Assembly (NCBI GenBank): GCA_023391105.1
Contig: JAEWBO010000024.1
Coordinates: forward strand, 1 to 64,000
Length of the DNA stretch: 64,000 bases
Source: Bacillota bacterium
GTDB lineage: Bacteria > Bacillota > Clostridia > Christensenellales > SZUA-584
Reading direction: 5' to 3'
Shown here: positions 40,683-49,217 of the stretch, one piece after another
Position numbering within the stretch: position 1 is the first letter of the stretch
How the letters are laid out: each line of letters opens with the position of its first letter
Position numbers and translations under genes: made by a program
Notes under the pieces: model-generated
What the model saw: only the letters and a program-made list of their open reading frames with translations
What the model was told of the DNA's origin: nothing
Database searches by the model: none

Positions 40683-40945
40683 TTAAATGCAGTGAAGCCT
40701 GATAAGACCCATGCAGCTTGCAAGACAAATCACACCCCAAAAAGCGATACTTTTCGGGGACCCCGAAAGAGACGGATGCCCCGGCTGAAAGCGTCCGCTT
40801 GCATGCACGGAGGATATTCACAGGCCGAGCAGCCCTATTAAGGGCCGGGTCGTTCCGTTATGACGTTAACAGGCTTTGCGGACGCAAAGTGAATTTGGGT
40901 GGTACCGCGGACTTTCGCCCCAAGGCGAACGTCTTTTTTATTTCC
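40683..40945 (+). promoter_or_regulatory. T-box leader of pheST, probable phenylalanine specifier UUC
   Basis: A leader of about 260 nt with the invariant T-box sequence GGGTGGTACCGCGG at 40897-40910 and an intrinsic terminator (arms about 40909-40918 and 40923-40932, one mismatch) followed by TTTTTT. The triplet TTC at 40817-40819, in GATATTCACAGG, sits in the expected specifier region; this placement is by eye but agrees with the downstream phenylalanyl-tRNA synthetase. Uncharged tRNA-Phe should favour antitermination. A tRNA-Phe gene is at 61794-61869. Confidence 0.9.
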
Positions 40946-41016
40946 GGGACCCGATGTATAGTCGGTGAGTGGTGTGCTCGGAGCACCGCTCTTGTGTGAA
41001 AGGACAAGGAGATAGT

Positions 41017-42039
41017 ATGGAAAACGGATTAAGCGAATTACAAAAAAGCGCGCTGGAGCAGATCAAAAGCTGCTCGTCGGCGTCGGAAATCGAAGGGCTG
41101 CGCGTAAAGCTGCTCGGAAAGAAAGGCGAGTTGACGGCATCACTTCGCAGCATGAAGGATTTGCCCGAAGAAGAGCGTCCGCTGTTCGGTAAACGCGTCA
41201 ACGAGGTCAGAGACGTGCTGACTAAGGCGCTGGAGGACAAGACCATTGATTTGAAGCGTATAGAGAAGGAAGAGCGGCTGGAGGCCGAAGCCATAGACAT
41301 CACATTGCCGGGTAAAAAACGCGCCATCGGCGGTTTGCATCCGCTGACCCGCATCTATTATGAATTGCGCGATATATTTGTGAGCATGGGCTTTTCCGTA
41401 ATGGACGGCCCTGAGATCGAATATGATAAGTACAGCTTTGAGATGCTCAACATTCCCAAAGAACACCCCGCGCGCGACATGCAAGACACGTTTTATATAA
41501 CGGAAGATATCGTTTTGCGCCCGCATACGTCTCCGGTGCAGATACGAACAATGCTGAGCCAGAAGCCGCCCATCCGCATGATCTGTCGGGGTCGTGTATA
41601 CCGCAGCGACGATGTGGACGCCACGCATTCGCCCGTGTTCAATCAACTTGAAGGGTTGGTCATAGGGCGCGACATCAGCCTCTCGCATTTGAAGCACACG
41701 CTGGATTCCGTTCTGAAAGAGTTTTACGGCGAAGATACAAAAACGAAATTCAGACCGGGACATTTTCCGTTTACAGAGCCCAGCGCAGAGGTGGACGCAA
41801 CGTGCGCCAAGTGCCACGGTAAGGGCTGCGGCGTTTGCAAGGGCACCGGTATGATCGAGGTTTTGGGCTGCGGCATGGTGCACCCAAGTGTGCTTCGAAA
41901 CTGTGGCATTGATCCTGATGTATATTCGGGCTTTGCTTTCGGCATGGGGCTGGACAGATTGGCGACTATCAAATACGGCATCACGGATATCCGACTGCTC
42001 TTTGAGAACGACATTCGTTTTCTGTCTCAGTTCAAATAG
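41017..42039 (+). CDS. pheS: Phenylalanyl-tRNA synthetase, alpha subunit
   Basis: A 340-residue class II synthetase subunit carrying the catalytic site. An N-terminal coiled coil (about 1-85) binds tRNA. Motif 1 is around HPLTRIYYELRDIFVSMGF, motif 2 RMICRGRVYRSDDVDATHSPVF and motif 3 GFAFGMGLDRLATIKYG. An insert CAKCHGKGCGVCKGTGM, four cysteines spaced like a metal knuckle, is typical of clostridial PheS. ATG at 41017 follows AAGGAG. It is regulated by the T-box leader and forms an operon with pheT. Confidence 0.96.
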   Translation: MENGLSELQKSALEQIKSCSSASEIEGLRVKLLGKKGELTASLRSMKDLPEEERPLFGKRVNEVRDVLTKALEDKTIDLKRIEKEERLEAEAIDITLPGKKRAIGGLHPLTRIYYELRDIFVSMGFSVMDGPEIEYDKYSFEMLNIPKEHPARDMQDTFYITEDIVLRPHTSPVQIRTMLSQKPPIRMICRGRVYRSDDVDATHSPVFNQLEGLVIGRDISLSHLKHTLDSVLKEFYGEDTKTKFRPGHFPFTEPSAEVDATCAKCHGKGCGVCKGTGMIEVLGCGMVHPSVLRNCGIDPDVYSGFAFGMGLDRLATIKYGITDIRLLFENDIRFLSQFK

Positions 42040-42052
42040 GAGGAAAGAATAG

Positions 42053-44434
42053 ATGAAAGCACCATACAAATGGCTTCGTGATTATGTGGATTTGGATATT
42101 TCGCCCGAACAGCTTTCGCAGAGGCTGATTATGACAGGCAGTGCCGTGGACGGTTACAATGAACTGGGTGCGGGGCTAGACAACGTGATTATTGGGCGGC
42201 TCGATTCCATCAAGCAGCATCCGGACGCGGATAAGCTTTCGGTATGCGAGGTCAATATTGGAACGGAAACGCTGCAGATCGTTTGCGGCGCAAAGAACAT
42301 ATTTGAAGGCGCACTTGTGCCTGTTGCGATGATCGGCGCTAGCTTGTCCAATGGCATCAAAATAAGCAAGAGCAAGCTACGCGGCGTGTTCTCATTCGGT
42401 ATGCTGTGTTCCGGCCAGGAGCTGGCCTTAAGCGCTGCGGATTATCCGGGCGCGGATGTGGACGGCATTATGATTATTCGTGAAGAGGCAGCGCTCGGCA
42501 CGCCGCTTCGCGAGCTGCTCGGGCTCAATGATACTGTGCTTGATATCGAGGTGGGCGCAAACCGGCCCGACTGTCTGTCGATGGTTGGCGTAGCACGCGA
42601 GTGCGCCGCATCGCTTGGAAAAGAACTGACACTGCCGGATACGAGTTATACAGAAAGCGGCGGAAGTATATTGGATTACGTAAAAGTAGAAGTGCGCGAC
42701 AGCGACCTTTGTCCGAGATATATTGCGAGAGCCGTGAGAAACGTGAAGATCGGCCCGTCGCCCAAGTGGCTGAAAGACAGACTGTTGACGGCGGGCGTGC
42801 GCTCCATTAACAACATCGTGGATATCACAAATTTTGTGATGCTGGAAACGGGGCAGCCGATGCACGCGTTTGATCATACGGACATACGCGGCAACCAAAT
42901 TATTGTAAGACGCGCCGAGGACAACGAAACGATTACAACGTTGGATTCAAAAGTGCGGACGCTCTCAAACGACATGCTGATGATCTGCGATGCTCAGGGG
43001 ACAATCGGCATTGCGGGCGTGATGGGCGGAGAGAATTCAGAGATAAAAGAAAATACCACGACGGTTATTTTTGAGGCCGCAAAATTCATCCAGAGCAACG
43101 TGCGGCGTACTGCCAGATCACTGGGCTTACAGACAGAATCGGCTATGCGCTTTTCAAAGGGAATTGACGCGGCAGGATGCAAAACAGCGATGGACAGAGC
43201 GCTGCATCTCGTCGAGCAGCTTGGCTGCGGTGAGATCGTTTCGGGTGAAATCGATATTCTGTCAACTGATTTGTCGCCACGAAAAGTGACTGTGGAAGCG
43301 GATAAAATCAATGCCAAGCTGGGTACGGACATTGCGCCGCAGACCATGGCGGATTTATTAAACCGCGTCTTTATTCCGACCAAGCTGGACGGTAAGACGC
43401 TTGTGTGCGATATTCCGAGCTTCCGCGGTGATATCTCCTTGGGCGAGGACTTAGCGGAAGAGGTAGCGCGTATGTACGGATACGATAACATACCGGCTAT
43501 GGAGATGGTGGGTGAGGTCACACGCGGTGTCATTTCCGAGGAAGAAAAGGCGATCGACAAAGCACGAAATAATCTCAGAGGCCTTGGCTGCTACGAGTGC
43601 GTGACGTATTCATTCGGCTCCATCTCTGATATTGAGAAGCTGGGTGTCGAAAAGCTGCGCGACGCCGTTAAGATCATTAATCCGCTTGGTGACGATCAGG
43701 CCTATATGCGCACATCACCTGTGCCTGATATGTTAAAAGTCGTGGCAAACAACATCAACAAAAAGGTGCCGGATATCCGGCTGTTTGAGTCGGGTCACAT
43801 TTATTTGCGGTCGGATGATGCCAAGGAATTACCGGAAGAACGCAAATACATCTGTATTGCTCTGTGCGGCGGCGATGAGGATTTCTTCTCGCTAAAAGGT
43901 GTTCTGGAAAACCTGTTCGACGCATTCGGCATGAAGAATCTGCGCTATATGAATGAGGCGGCAGACTATTATCATCCGGGAAGGAAAGCGTCTGTTTACG
44001 CAGGCGGCAGCAAGGTTGGTGAGTTCGGTGAAATTTATCCCGATGTGGCCGAGGCCTTTGGTATCAGCCGACGTGTTTATGTGGCGGAGCTTGGGCTCAA
44101 AGCGCTTTGTGACGCCGCGGATGATGTGGTCAAATATGAACCTCTGCCCAAGTTTCCTGCAGTTGAAAGGGATATTGCCTTGATCGCTAATGCTGATGTG
44201 ACATCCGGCAGCCTACTAGAATGTATTCGAGAGAATGCCGGTGAATTTTTCGAGAAAGCGTCGCTATTCGATGTGTATATGGGTGAAAAGCTCGGAAAAG
44301 ACAAAAAGAGTCTTGCTTACAACATCGTATTCCGTGCAAAGGACCGCACTTTGATGGATGAAGAGGTGAATGCGGCAAGAGATGCCATTGTGGCAGCTGT
44401 GGGACGTGAATTCGGTGCGAAGTTGCGCGAATAA
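42053..44434 (+). CDS. pheT: Phenylalanyl-tRNA synthetase, beta subunit
   Basis: A 793-residue subunit forming the (alpha-beta)2 enzyme with PheS. In order: an N-terminal tRNA-binding OB domain (about 40-150, VCEVNIGTETLQIVCGAKN), the B3/B4 editing domain (about 205-380, GQPMHAFDHTDIRG), the B5 domain (about 400-470), a catalytic-like core (485-690, FESGHIYLR) and a C-terminal anticodon-binding FDX-ACB domain (about 700-793, KFPAVERDIALI). The ATG follows GGAGGA, 13 nt after pheS. Confidence 0.96.
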   Translation: MKAPYKWLRDYVDLDISPEQLSQRLIMTGSAVDGYNELGAGLDNVIIGRLDSIKQHPDADKLSVCEVNIGTETLQIVCGAKNIFEGALVPVAMIGASLSNGIKISKSKLRGVFSFGMLCSGQELALSAADYPGADVDGIMIIREEAALGTPLRELLGLNDTVLDIEVGANRPDCLSMVGVARECAASLGKELTLPDTSYTESGGSILDYVKVEVRDSDLCPRYIARAVRNVKIGPSPKWLKDRLLTAGVRSINNIVDITNFVMLETGQPMHAFDHTDIRGNQIIVRRAEDNETITTLDSKVRTLSNDMLMICDAQGTIGIAGVMGGENSEIKENTTTVIFEAAKFIQSNVRRTARSLGLQTESAMRFSKGIDAAGCKTAMDRALHLVEQLGCGEIVSGEIDILSTDLSPRKVTVEADKINAKLGTDIAPQTMADLLNRVFIPTKLDGKTLVCDIPSFRGDISLGEDLAEEVARMYGYDNIPAMEMVGEVTRGVISEEEKAIDKARNNLRGLGCYECVTYSFGSISDIEKLGVEKLRDAVKIINPLGDDQAYMRTSPVPDMLKVVANNINKKVPDIRLFESGHIYLRSDDAKELPEERKYICIALCGGDEDFFSLKGVLENLFDAFGMKNLRYMNEAADYYHPGRKASVYAGGSKVGEFGEIYPDVAEAFGISRRVYVAELGLKALCDAADDVVKYEPLPKFPAVERDIALIANADVTSGSLLECIRENAGEFFEKASLFDVYMGEKLGKDKKSLAYNIVFRAKDRTLMDEEVNAARDAIVAAVGREFGAKLRE

Positions 44435-44479
44435 TCGTGCTTTTTGGTATCAGTGGTACTATATTTTGTGTTATGGTTA

Positions 44480-44508
44480 TTGAAATATTCTTTATCTTGA
44501 TATATAAT
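44480..44508 (+). promoter_or_regulatory. Promoter of zapA
   Basis: TTGAAA (44480-44485), 17 nt, TATAAT (44503-44508). A further TATAAT-like site follows at about 44514-44519. Confidence 0.75.
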
Positions 44509-44543
44509 ATTGCTATAATATAGTATCGGGGTGTTGGACTTAT

Positions 44544-44897
44544 ATGGAAAAGACACGGACTATGGTTAAAATTTGCGGCAAAGAGTATGTGATGGCCGGC
44601 TTTGAGAGCGAGGAGTATATTCACCGAGTCGCCATTTATGTTGACCGCAAAATGACGGAGCTTAAGAATCAATACATTAATTTGAATCCCAACACGCTTT
44701 CCGTGCTGGCAGCCATTAATGTTGCGGACGATCTGATAAAGCTTCAGGAGCAATTTGATGCACTCAGCAAGGACTATGCGGATATGAGTGAAGAATTGAA
44801 GAAGCTCAAAATCGGCGCTACCATAGACAAGGAGCACCGGTCCAATGTGTCTGCAATAAAGAAAGAAAAAAGCCAGCTGTTTGACGGGTACAAATAG
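44544..44897 (+). CDS. zapA: Cell division protein ZapA
   Basis: A 117-residue cytosolic protein that cross-links FtsZ filaments. The N-terminal globular part has VKICGKEYVMAGFESEEYIHRVAIYVDRKM (8-37), the family signature, followed by a long coiled coil (about 55-100, LIKLQEQFDALSKDYADMSEELKKL). Located directly after pheT, as in many Clostridia. It has its own promoter and terminator. Confidence 0.92.
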   Translation: MEKTRTMVKICGKEYVMAGFESEEYIHRVAIYVDRKMTELKNQYINLNPNTLSVLAAINVADDLIKLQEQFDALSKDYADMSEELKKLKIGATIDKEHRSNVSAIKKEKSQLFDGYK

Positions 44898-44915
44898 TTT
44901 TCGGTTTTCGGATTG

Positions 44916-44948
44916 ATAAGCGTGCCTGTTTGGTGCGCTTATTTTTTG
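44916..44948 (+). terminator. Terminator of zapA
   Basis: TAAGCG (44917-44922) pairs with CGCTTA (44936-44941), the stem continues inside with G-U and G-C pairs, then TTTTT. Confidence 0.75.
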
Positions 44949-44988
44949 CGATAAGAGCGCAAGTTTACAGTTTCGACATAATGATCGG

Positions 44989-45017
44989 TTGAAAACTTGT
45001 CTTATTGTCTTTATACT
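44989..45017 (+). promoter_or_regulatory. Promoter of the site-2 protease-scpAB gene group
   Basis: TTGAAA (44989-44994), 17 nt, TATACT (45012-45017), 28 nt before the start codon. Confidence 0.7.
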
Positions 45018-45045
45018 GGAGATAACAAAGAATGGGAGTGCACGA

Positions 45046-45762
45046 ATGAACCCTTTAAGTCATTTATATAATGGTGATATTCAAGGTTTTTTACTTAGTC
45101 TGCTTTTTATTTTACCTGCAATCGTGATCGCACTGTCTTTTCATGAAGCGGCACATGCGTGGATGGCAAACAAAATGGGCGATCCGACGGCCAAGAATTT
45201 AGGACGCATAAGCCTTGATCCAACCAGACATTTTGATTTGTTTGGTTTTATTTCTTTTATATTGATCGGCTTTGGATGGGGCAAGCCCGTGCAGACCAAC
45301 GCTAGGAACTATTATAACTACAAAAAAGCAAATGTGCTTGTGGCTCTTTCCGGGGTAACAATGAACTTGCTCATTGCGCTTGTGGTATTGATCGCTATTT
45401 GCGTGCTGATAATGACGGGCGTTTTTATGAGTGTTATCCCAAGGTATTTGCTCTACTCAGGATTTCAGGTCGCCTTTTCTGATATTGTTCATACCATTTT
45501 GTTTTATATTGTGAGCCTTAACCTAACGCTTTGCTTTTTTAATCTGATTCCAATTCCGCCTCTTGACGGTCATCATCTAGTGAAAGGCTTTATTGCAAGA
45601 AAGAGCCCTGGCTTCTATTTGAACTATCAAAGGTATGGATTCATCGCATTGCTTCTTCTGCTTTTTGTCACACCGCTGGGGGATTATCTTGGACAGCTCG
45701 TGTTACTTATCATAAGAGCAGTTGCTTCGTTGTTCGGCGTGCCGTTTGTGGTGCTTTATTAG
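45046..45762 (+). CDS. Site-2 protease family (M50) membrane metalloprotease
   Basis: A 238-residue multi-pass membrane protein of the short S2P group. The zinc-binding motif is SFHEAAHAW (HExxH, about residues 26-34) in the first helix and the third ligand lies in NLIPIPPLDGHHL (NPxPPxDG type, about 171-183). No PDZ domain is present. Such proteases cleave substrates within the membrane; the substrate is unknown. Located just before scpA with a 4-nt gap, a common clostridial order. Confidence 0.9.
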   Translation: MNPLSHLYNGDIQGFLLSLLFILPAIVIALSFHEAAHAWMANKMGDPTAKNLGRISLDPTRHFDLFGFISFILIGFGWGKPVQTNARNYYNYKKANVLVALSGVTMNLLIALVVLIAICVLIMTGVFMSVIPRYLLYSGFQVAFSDIVHTILFYIVSLNLTLCFFNLIPIPPLDGHHLVKGFIARKSPGFYLNYQRYGFIALLLLLFVTPLGDYLGQLVLLIIRAVASLFGVPFVVLY

Positions 45763-45766
45763 AAAT

Positions 45767-46510
45767 ATGATGGATATTGAATACAAGGTTCAAATTGAAC
45801 AGTTTGAGGGTCCGCTGGATCTGCTGCTGCACCTGATCGGACGTGCGCGTATCGATATAGAGCAGATTTTTGTGTCTAAAGTGACGGGCCAATATCTTGA
45901 CTACATTGCGGATATCCCCGCGCTTTCCATGGATCGGGCCAGTGAGTTCATCGAGATGGCCGCGACGCTTGTTTATATCAAATCACGCATGATACTGCCA
46001 TCTGAACCGATAGAAGAGGAAGGCGAGGAAGACCCCGAGCAGGAGCTGATAGAACGCCTCAAAGCATACAAGATTTTCAAGGATGCGTCGCTTGTACTTA
46101 AAGAGCGTGAAACCGCAGGGCTCGATGTGTATTACAAGCTGCCCGAAGAAATATCGTTTGGGGAAGAAAAGTGGGAGATCGAGCAGATCACGCTGGACAG
46201 CCTGTGCGAGGCTTACCGTGAAGTGCTCATGAGACTGCCTGACGCGAAATACGAACGCGTTGAAGAGGTGCAAATACATAAGGACTTATTCACGGTCAAG
46301 GAGCGCACACGATACATCATGCGGACGCTAAGCCATTTGGGCAGTGCATCTTTCTTTTCGCTGTTTGCTCAGAGCCGTACCCGGCTCGAAGTCGCTGTGA
46401 CTTTTTTGGCTCTGCTTGACCTTATCCACAAAAATCTTGTATCGATTCAGCAGGAAGAGTGCTATCAGGATATTATTATCACCAAGAAAAGCGAGGTTGC
46501 CGCGGTTTGA
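45767..46510 (+). CDS. scpA: Segregation and condensation protein A
   Basis: A 247-residue kleisin that joins SMC and ScpB into the bacterial condensin. The N-terminus YKVQIEQFEGPLDLLLHLIGRARIDIEQI is highly characteristic, and the C-terminal winged helix has RLEVAVTFLALLDLIHKNLVSIQQEE. The start is one of two adjacent ATGs (45767 or 45770), without a strong ribosome site and 4 nt after the protease gene, suggesting coupling. scpB overlaps its stop. Confidence 0.95.
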   Translation: MMDIEYKVQIEQFEGPLDLLLHLIGRARIDIEQIFVSKVTGQYLDYIADIPALSMDRASEFIEMAATLVYIKSRMILPSEPIEEEGEEDPEQELIERLKAYKIFKDASLVLKERETAGLDVYYKLPEEISFGEEKWEIEQITLDSLCEAYREVLMRLPDAKYERVEEVQIHKDLFTVKERTRYIMRTLSHLGSASFFSLFAQSRTRLEVAVTFLALLDLIHKNLVSIQQEECYQDIIITKKSEVAAV

Positions 46511-47025
46511 GTGAAAAGGAGATCTTAAACATACTTGAGAGTATTCTCTTCGTATCAGGAGATGCTGTGGATTTATCCGAGCTGGCCGCAGCGCTTGAGA
46601 TAGACGTTGATGCTCTAAAAGAAGCTGTCGACAGACTCATTAAGCAAAAGCAAGAAGAAGAAGCCGGAATACTCTTATCCCGCGTGGATGATAAGCTTCA
46701 GCTGTGCTCCAATATGGCATATGCGTCCTATATTGAAAAAGTGCTTCAGCCGATAAAAAAATCACGGTTGTCGCAGTCAATGCTCGAAACGCTTGCCATT
46801 ATTGCTTATAAGCAGCCGATTACACGCTTCGAAATCGAGCAAATACGCGGTGTAAAAAGCAATTACTCCGTGGCAACGTTAATAGAAAAAGGGCTGATCC
46901 TGCGGGCAGGCCGGAAGAAAGCGCTGGGAAATCCTATGCTTTACACCACAAGCGACGAGTTCTTAAGGCATTTCCAGCTTCGGTCTTTGGACGATTTACC
47001 CGAAATCAGCGATGCGGATCAATGA
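46507..47025 (+). CDS. scpB: Segregation and condensation protein B
   Basis: A 172-residue partner of ScpA made of two winged helices: EILNILESILFVSGDAVDLSELAAAL (5-30) and SQSMLETLAIIAYKQPITRFEIEQIRGV (about 96-123). The TTG at 46507 overlaps the scpA stop (TTGA), giving the usual length; there is no other good start nearby. It is part of scpA-scpB and precedes the DUF2953-gerW-dacF-rluB run. Confidence 0.94.
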   Translation: MSEKEILNILESILFVSGDAVDLSELAAALEIDVDALKEAVDRLIKQKQEEEAGILLSRVDDKLQLCSNMAYASYIEKVLQPIKKSRLSQSMLETLAIIAYKQPITRFEIEQIRGVKSNYSVATLIEKGLILRAGRKKALGNPMLYTTSDEFLRHFQLRSLDDLPEISDADQ

Positions 47026-47087
47026 ATTTATTTCACTAATTAGATAATAATAACAACGTCGATTCTTAAACGGGAGGCGTTGTTTTT

Positions 47088-47645
47088 ATTATTGCCGTTT
47101 TCATAGCCGCAATCGTCATTATATCGTTATTCGCGGTAAAAATTAAAGCAACAGTTAATTTTCGTCACAACCGGATTAAAGGCGTTATGACATGGCTTGG
47201 CATACCCTTGTTTCGCAGGGAATTTGTTTTCAGACGTGATAAAGATACATTTCTGACGCTGTATGGCATACAAAAACGGGGAGAAAAGCTTGTTCTTTCG
47301 CTGGATGACTTAATAAGACTTTTCACGCCGAAGAAAGAAGAAAAAAAGACAAATACGAAGGAAGCCCTGACATATATCCATTCGAAAGCCGTTTACGATA
47401 TAAACATTAAATTTGTAGTTGGCACGGGAGATGCCAGCTTAACCGCGCTGTCATGCGGTCTTCTTCAGATCGTCCTCGGGACGCTTTATGCCATGCGTAA
47501 AAATCCGAGGATAAAGATGAAAGCAATTGTTTTGCCGGAGTTTTCAAAACAGACACTTTGCTTTGAATCAGATTGCATAATCAAAGTATCTCCGGTAAAT
47601 ATTATGATTGGGTATATGATCCACAAAAAAATATTTAGGCGGTGA
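47088..47645 (+). CDS. DUF2953 family protein (YtfI-like), apparent ATT start
   Basis: The frame that encodes the DUF2953 domain (GVMTWLGIPLFRREFVF through IHSKAVYDINIKFVVGTGDASLTALSCGLLQIV) is open back to a TAA at 47067. Between that stop and the first ATG (47187) it encodes IIAVFIAAIVIISLFAVKIK, the N-terminal membrane helix usual in this family, but contains no ATG, GTG or TTG. GGGAGG (47072-47077) lies 10 nt before ATT at 47088, so I take that as the start (185 residues). Function is unknown; the neighbour gerW/ytfJ is the same as in Bacillus. A sequence error is the alternative. Confidence 0.75.
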   Translation: MIAVFIAAIVIISLFAVKIKATVNFRHNRIKGVMTWLGIPLFRREFVFRRDKDTFLTLYGIQKRGEKLVLSLDDLIRLFTPKKEEKKTNTKEALTYIHSKAVYDINIKFVVGTGDASLTALSCGLLQIVLGTLYAMRKNPRIKMKAIVLPEFSKQTLCFESDCIIKVSPVNIMIGYMIHKKIFRR

Positions 47646-47650
47646 TTTTT

Positions 47651-48046
47651 ATGCATCCAATAGAGAATATAATGCAAACGGCCATGAGCGAAATCAAAGA
47701 GATGGTCGATGTCAACACGGTGGTCGGAGATCCTGTTATTTCTACTGACGGATCAACTATCATACCAATCTCCAAAGTCTCTTTCGGCTTTGTCTCAGGC
47801 GGCGGCGAATACGGCGAATCAAAGGACGACTCTGACAGTGGGTCGAAATATCCTTTCTCTGGCGGCGCAGGCTCTGGGATCTGCATCACGCCAGTCGGTT
47901 TTTTGGTCGTCAGCGACGGCGACGTTCAGATGCTGCCTGTCAGCGGCAGAAATTTGGTCGATCAGATCGTGGAGACGGTACCGCATGTTATTACAGAAAT
48001 CAAAGACGCGTTTCGGCGCTGTCGTGATGAAGAGGTGGAGTCGTAA
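47651..48046 (+). CDS. GerW family sporulation protein (YtfJ)
   Basis: A 131-residue GerW/YtfJ protein: IENIMQTAMSEIKEMVDVNTVVGDPV (4-29), a pattern DGSTIIPISKVSFGFVSGGGEYG and a Gly/Ser-rich loop before GSGICITPVGFLVVSDG. In Bacillus it is made during sporulation and affects germination; in non-spore formers its role is unknown. ATG at 47651 is 5 nt after the DUF2953 stop with AGGCGGTG before it. The dacF start lies 1 nt after its stop. Confidence 0.9.
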   Translation: MHPIENIMQTAMSEIKEMVDVNTVVGDPVISTDGSTIIPISKVSFGFVSGGGEYGESKDDSDSGSKYPFSGGAGSGICITPVGFLVVSDGDVQMLPVSGRNLVDQIVETVPHVITEIKDAFRRCRDEEVES

Positions 48047-48047
48047 A

Positions 48048-49199
48048 TTGAACCGGATCATTGCAAGGACAGCTGCGGTTTTTCTGGCTTTTATGGCCAT
48101 ATTTGCTTATAATACAAATAACGCAAAGGCGGAGAGCGTCAACGTGTCCGCCGCATCCGCCATTGTTTTGGAGGCTTCGACAGGGCGCATTCTATATGAA
48201 AAAAACGCTCATGAGAAGATGCCAATGGCTTCAACAACAAAGGTCATGACGGCTCTGGTGGCGCTTGATTACGGCAACTTAAACGATGTCGTGACAGTCA
48301 GTAAAAATGCCAGCGGCGTGGAAGGCTCTTCAATTTGGTTGTCCGCGGGCGAGAAGATGACGCTTTCGGACATGCTTTATGGTCTCATGCTTGCTTCGGG
48401 CAACGACGCGGCTGTGGCGATTGCCGAACATGTCGGTGGGAGCTTAGATGGGTTTGTAGAGCTTATGAACAAAAAGGCGCAGGAGATCGGCGCATACAAC
48501 ACGCATTTTGCGAATCCAAACGGTCTCCCCGCAGAAGGCCATTATACAACGGCGTTTGATCTTGCGCTGATTTGCGCCCGTGCGATGCAGAACGAGAATT
48601 TCTGCGAGATTGTCAAGACGCAGTACAAGACGCTGCCATGGGAAGGCCATGAATGGGACAGAGTCGTTAAAAATAAGAATAAGATTCTCTGGAACTATGA
48701 AGGCGGCAACGGAATCAAGACCGGCTACACTAAGGAGGCTGGAAAATGTCTGACAGCGGCGGCGCAGCGCGACAGCATGCAGCTTGTATCTGTGGTTCTC
48801 AGTGCGCCCGATATGTTCAACGATTGCATGGCTCTGATGGATTATGGCTTTAAGAATTATAATAATCGTGTCATCATGGAGGCGGGTGAATATATTGGTG
48901 ATGTGACAGTGGAAGACGGTACGGAAGACAGATTTTCCGTGTACACCGACAAGGATATCATGTATCCGCTGACAGACACCGAATATGAACAGATCAAACG
49001 GCGTGTGCATTTAGAAGAAAAGGTGAAAGCACCAGTTAGCATGGGTCAGCTTGTCGGAACAATTGACCTTTGGCTGGGGGAAAACAGACTCTACTCCGTC
49101 GAGCTTAAGGCGGCATATCAAATTGGCGAAAACTCTTACGAGTTTAATTTAAACAGACTGCTGAAATTCTGGATGAATGGGCGGATGCTGGACATGTAA
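48048..49199 (+). CDS. D-alanyl-D-alanine carboxypeptidase (DacF/DacB type)
   Basis: A 383-residue exported penicillin-binding protein (peptidase family S11). The signal peptide (NRIIARTAAVFLAFMAIFAYN, cleavage near AKA) precedes the domain with SxxK at 62-65 (ASTTK), SGN in LMLASGNDAAVA and KTG in GGNGIKTGYTKEAG. The C-terminal beta domain (about 285-383) is kept. It trims the stem pentapeptide of peptidoglycan, possibly spore cortex given gerW. I choose the TTG at 48048, 7 nt after GGTGGAG; an in-frame ATG lies at 48027 but without a ribosome site. Confidence 0.92.
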   Translation: MNRIIARTAAVFLAFMAIFAYNTNNAKAESVNVSAASAIVLEASTGRILYEKNAHEKMPMASTTKVMTALVALDYGNLNDVVTVSKNASGVEGSSIWLSAGEKMTLSDMLYGLMLASGNDAAVAIAEHVGGSLDGFVELMNKKAQEIGAYNTHFANPNGLPAEGHYTTAFDLALICARAMQNENFCEIVKTQYKTLPWEGHEWDRVVKNKNKILWNYEGGNGIKTGYTKEAGKCLTAAAQRDSMQLVSVVLSAPDMFNDCMALMDYGFKNYNNRVIMEAGEYIGDVTVEDGTEDRFSVYTDKDIMYPLTDTEYEQIKRRVHLEEKVKAPVSMGQLVGTIDLWLGENRLYSVELKAAYQIGENSYEFNLNRLLKFWMNGRMLDM

Positions 49200-49217
49200 A
49201 AAAATAAGGAGGGTTAT

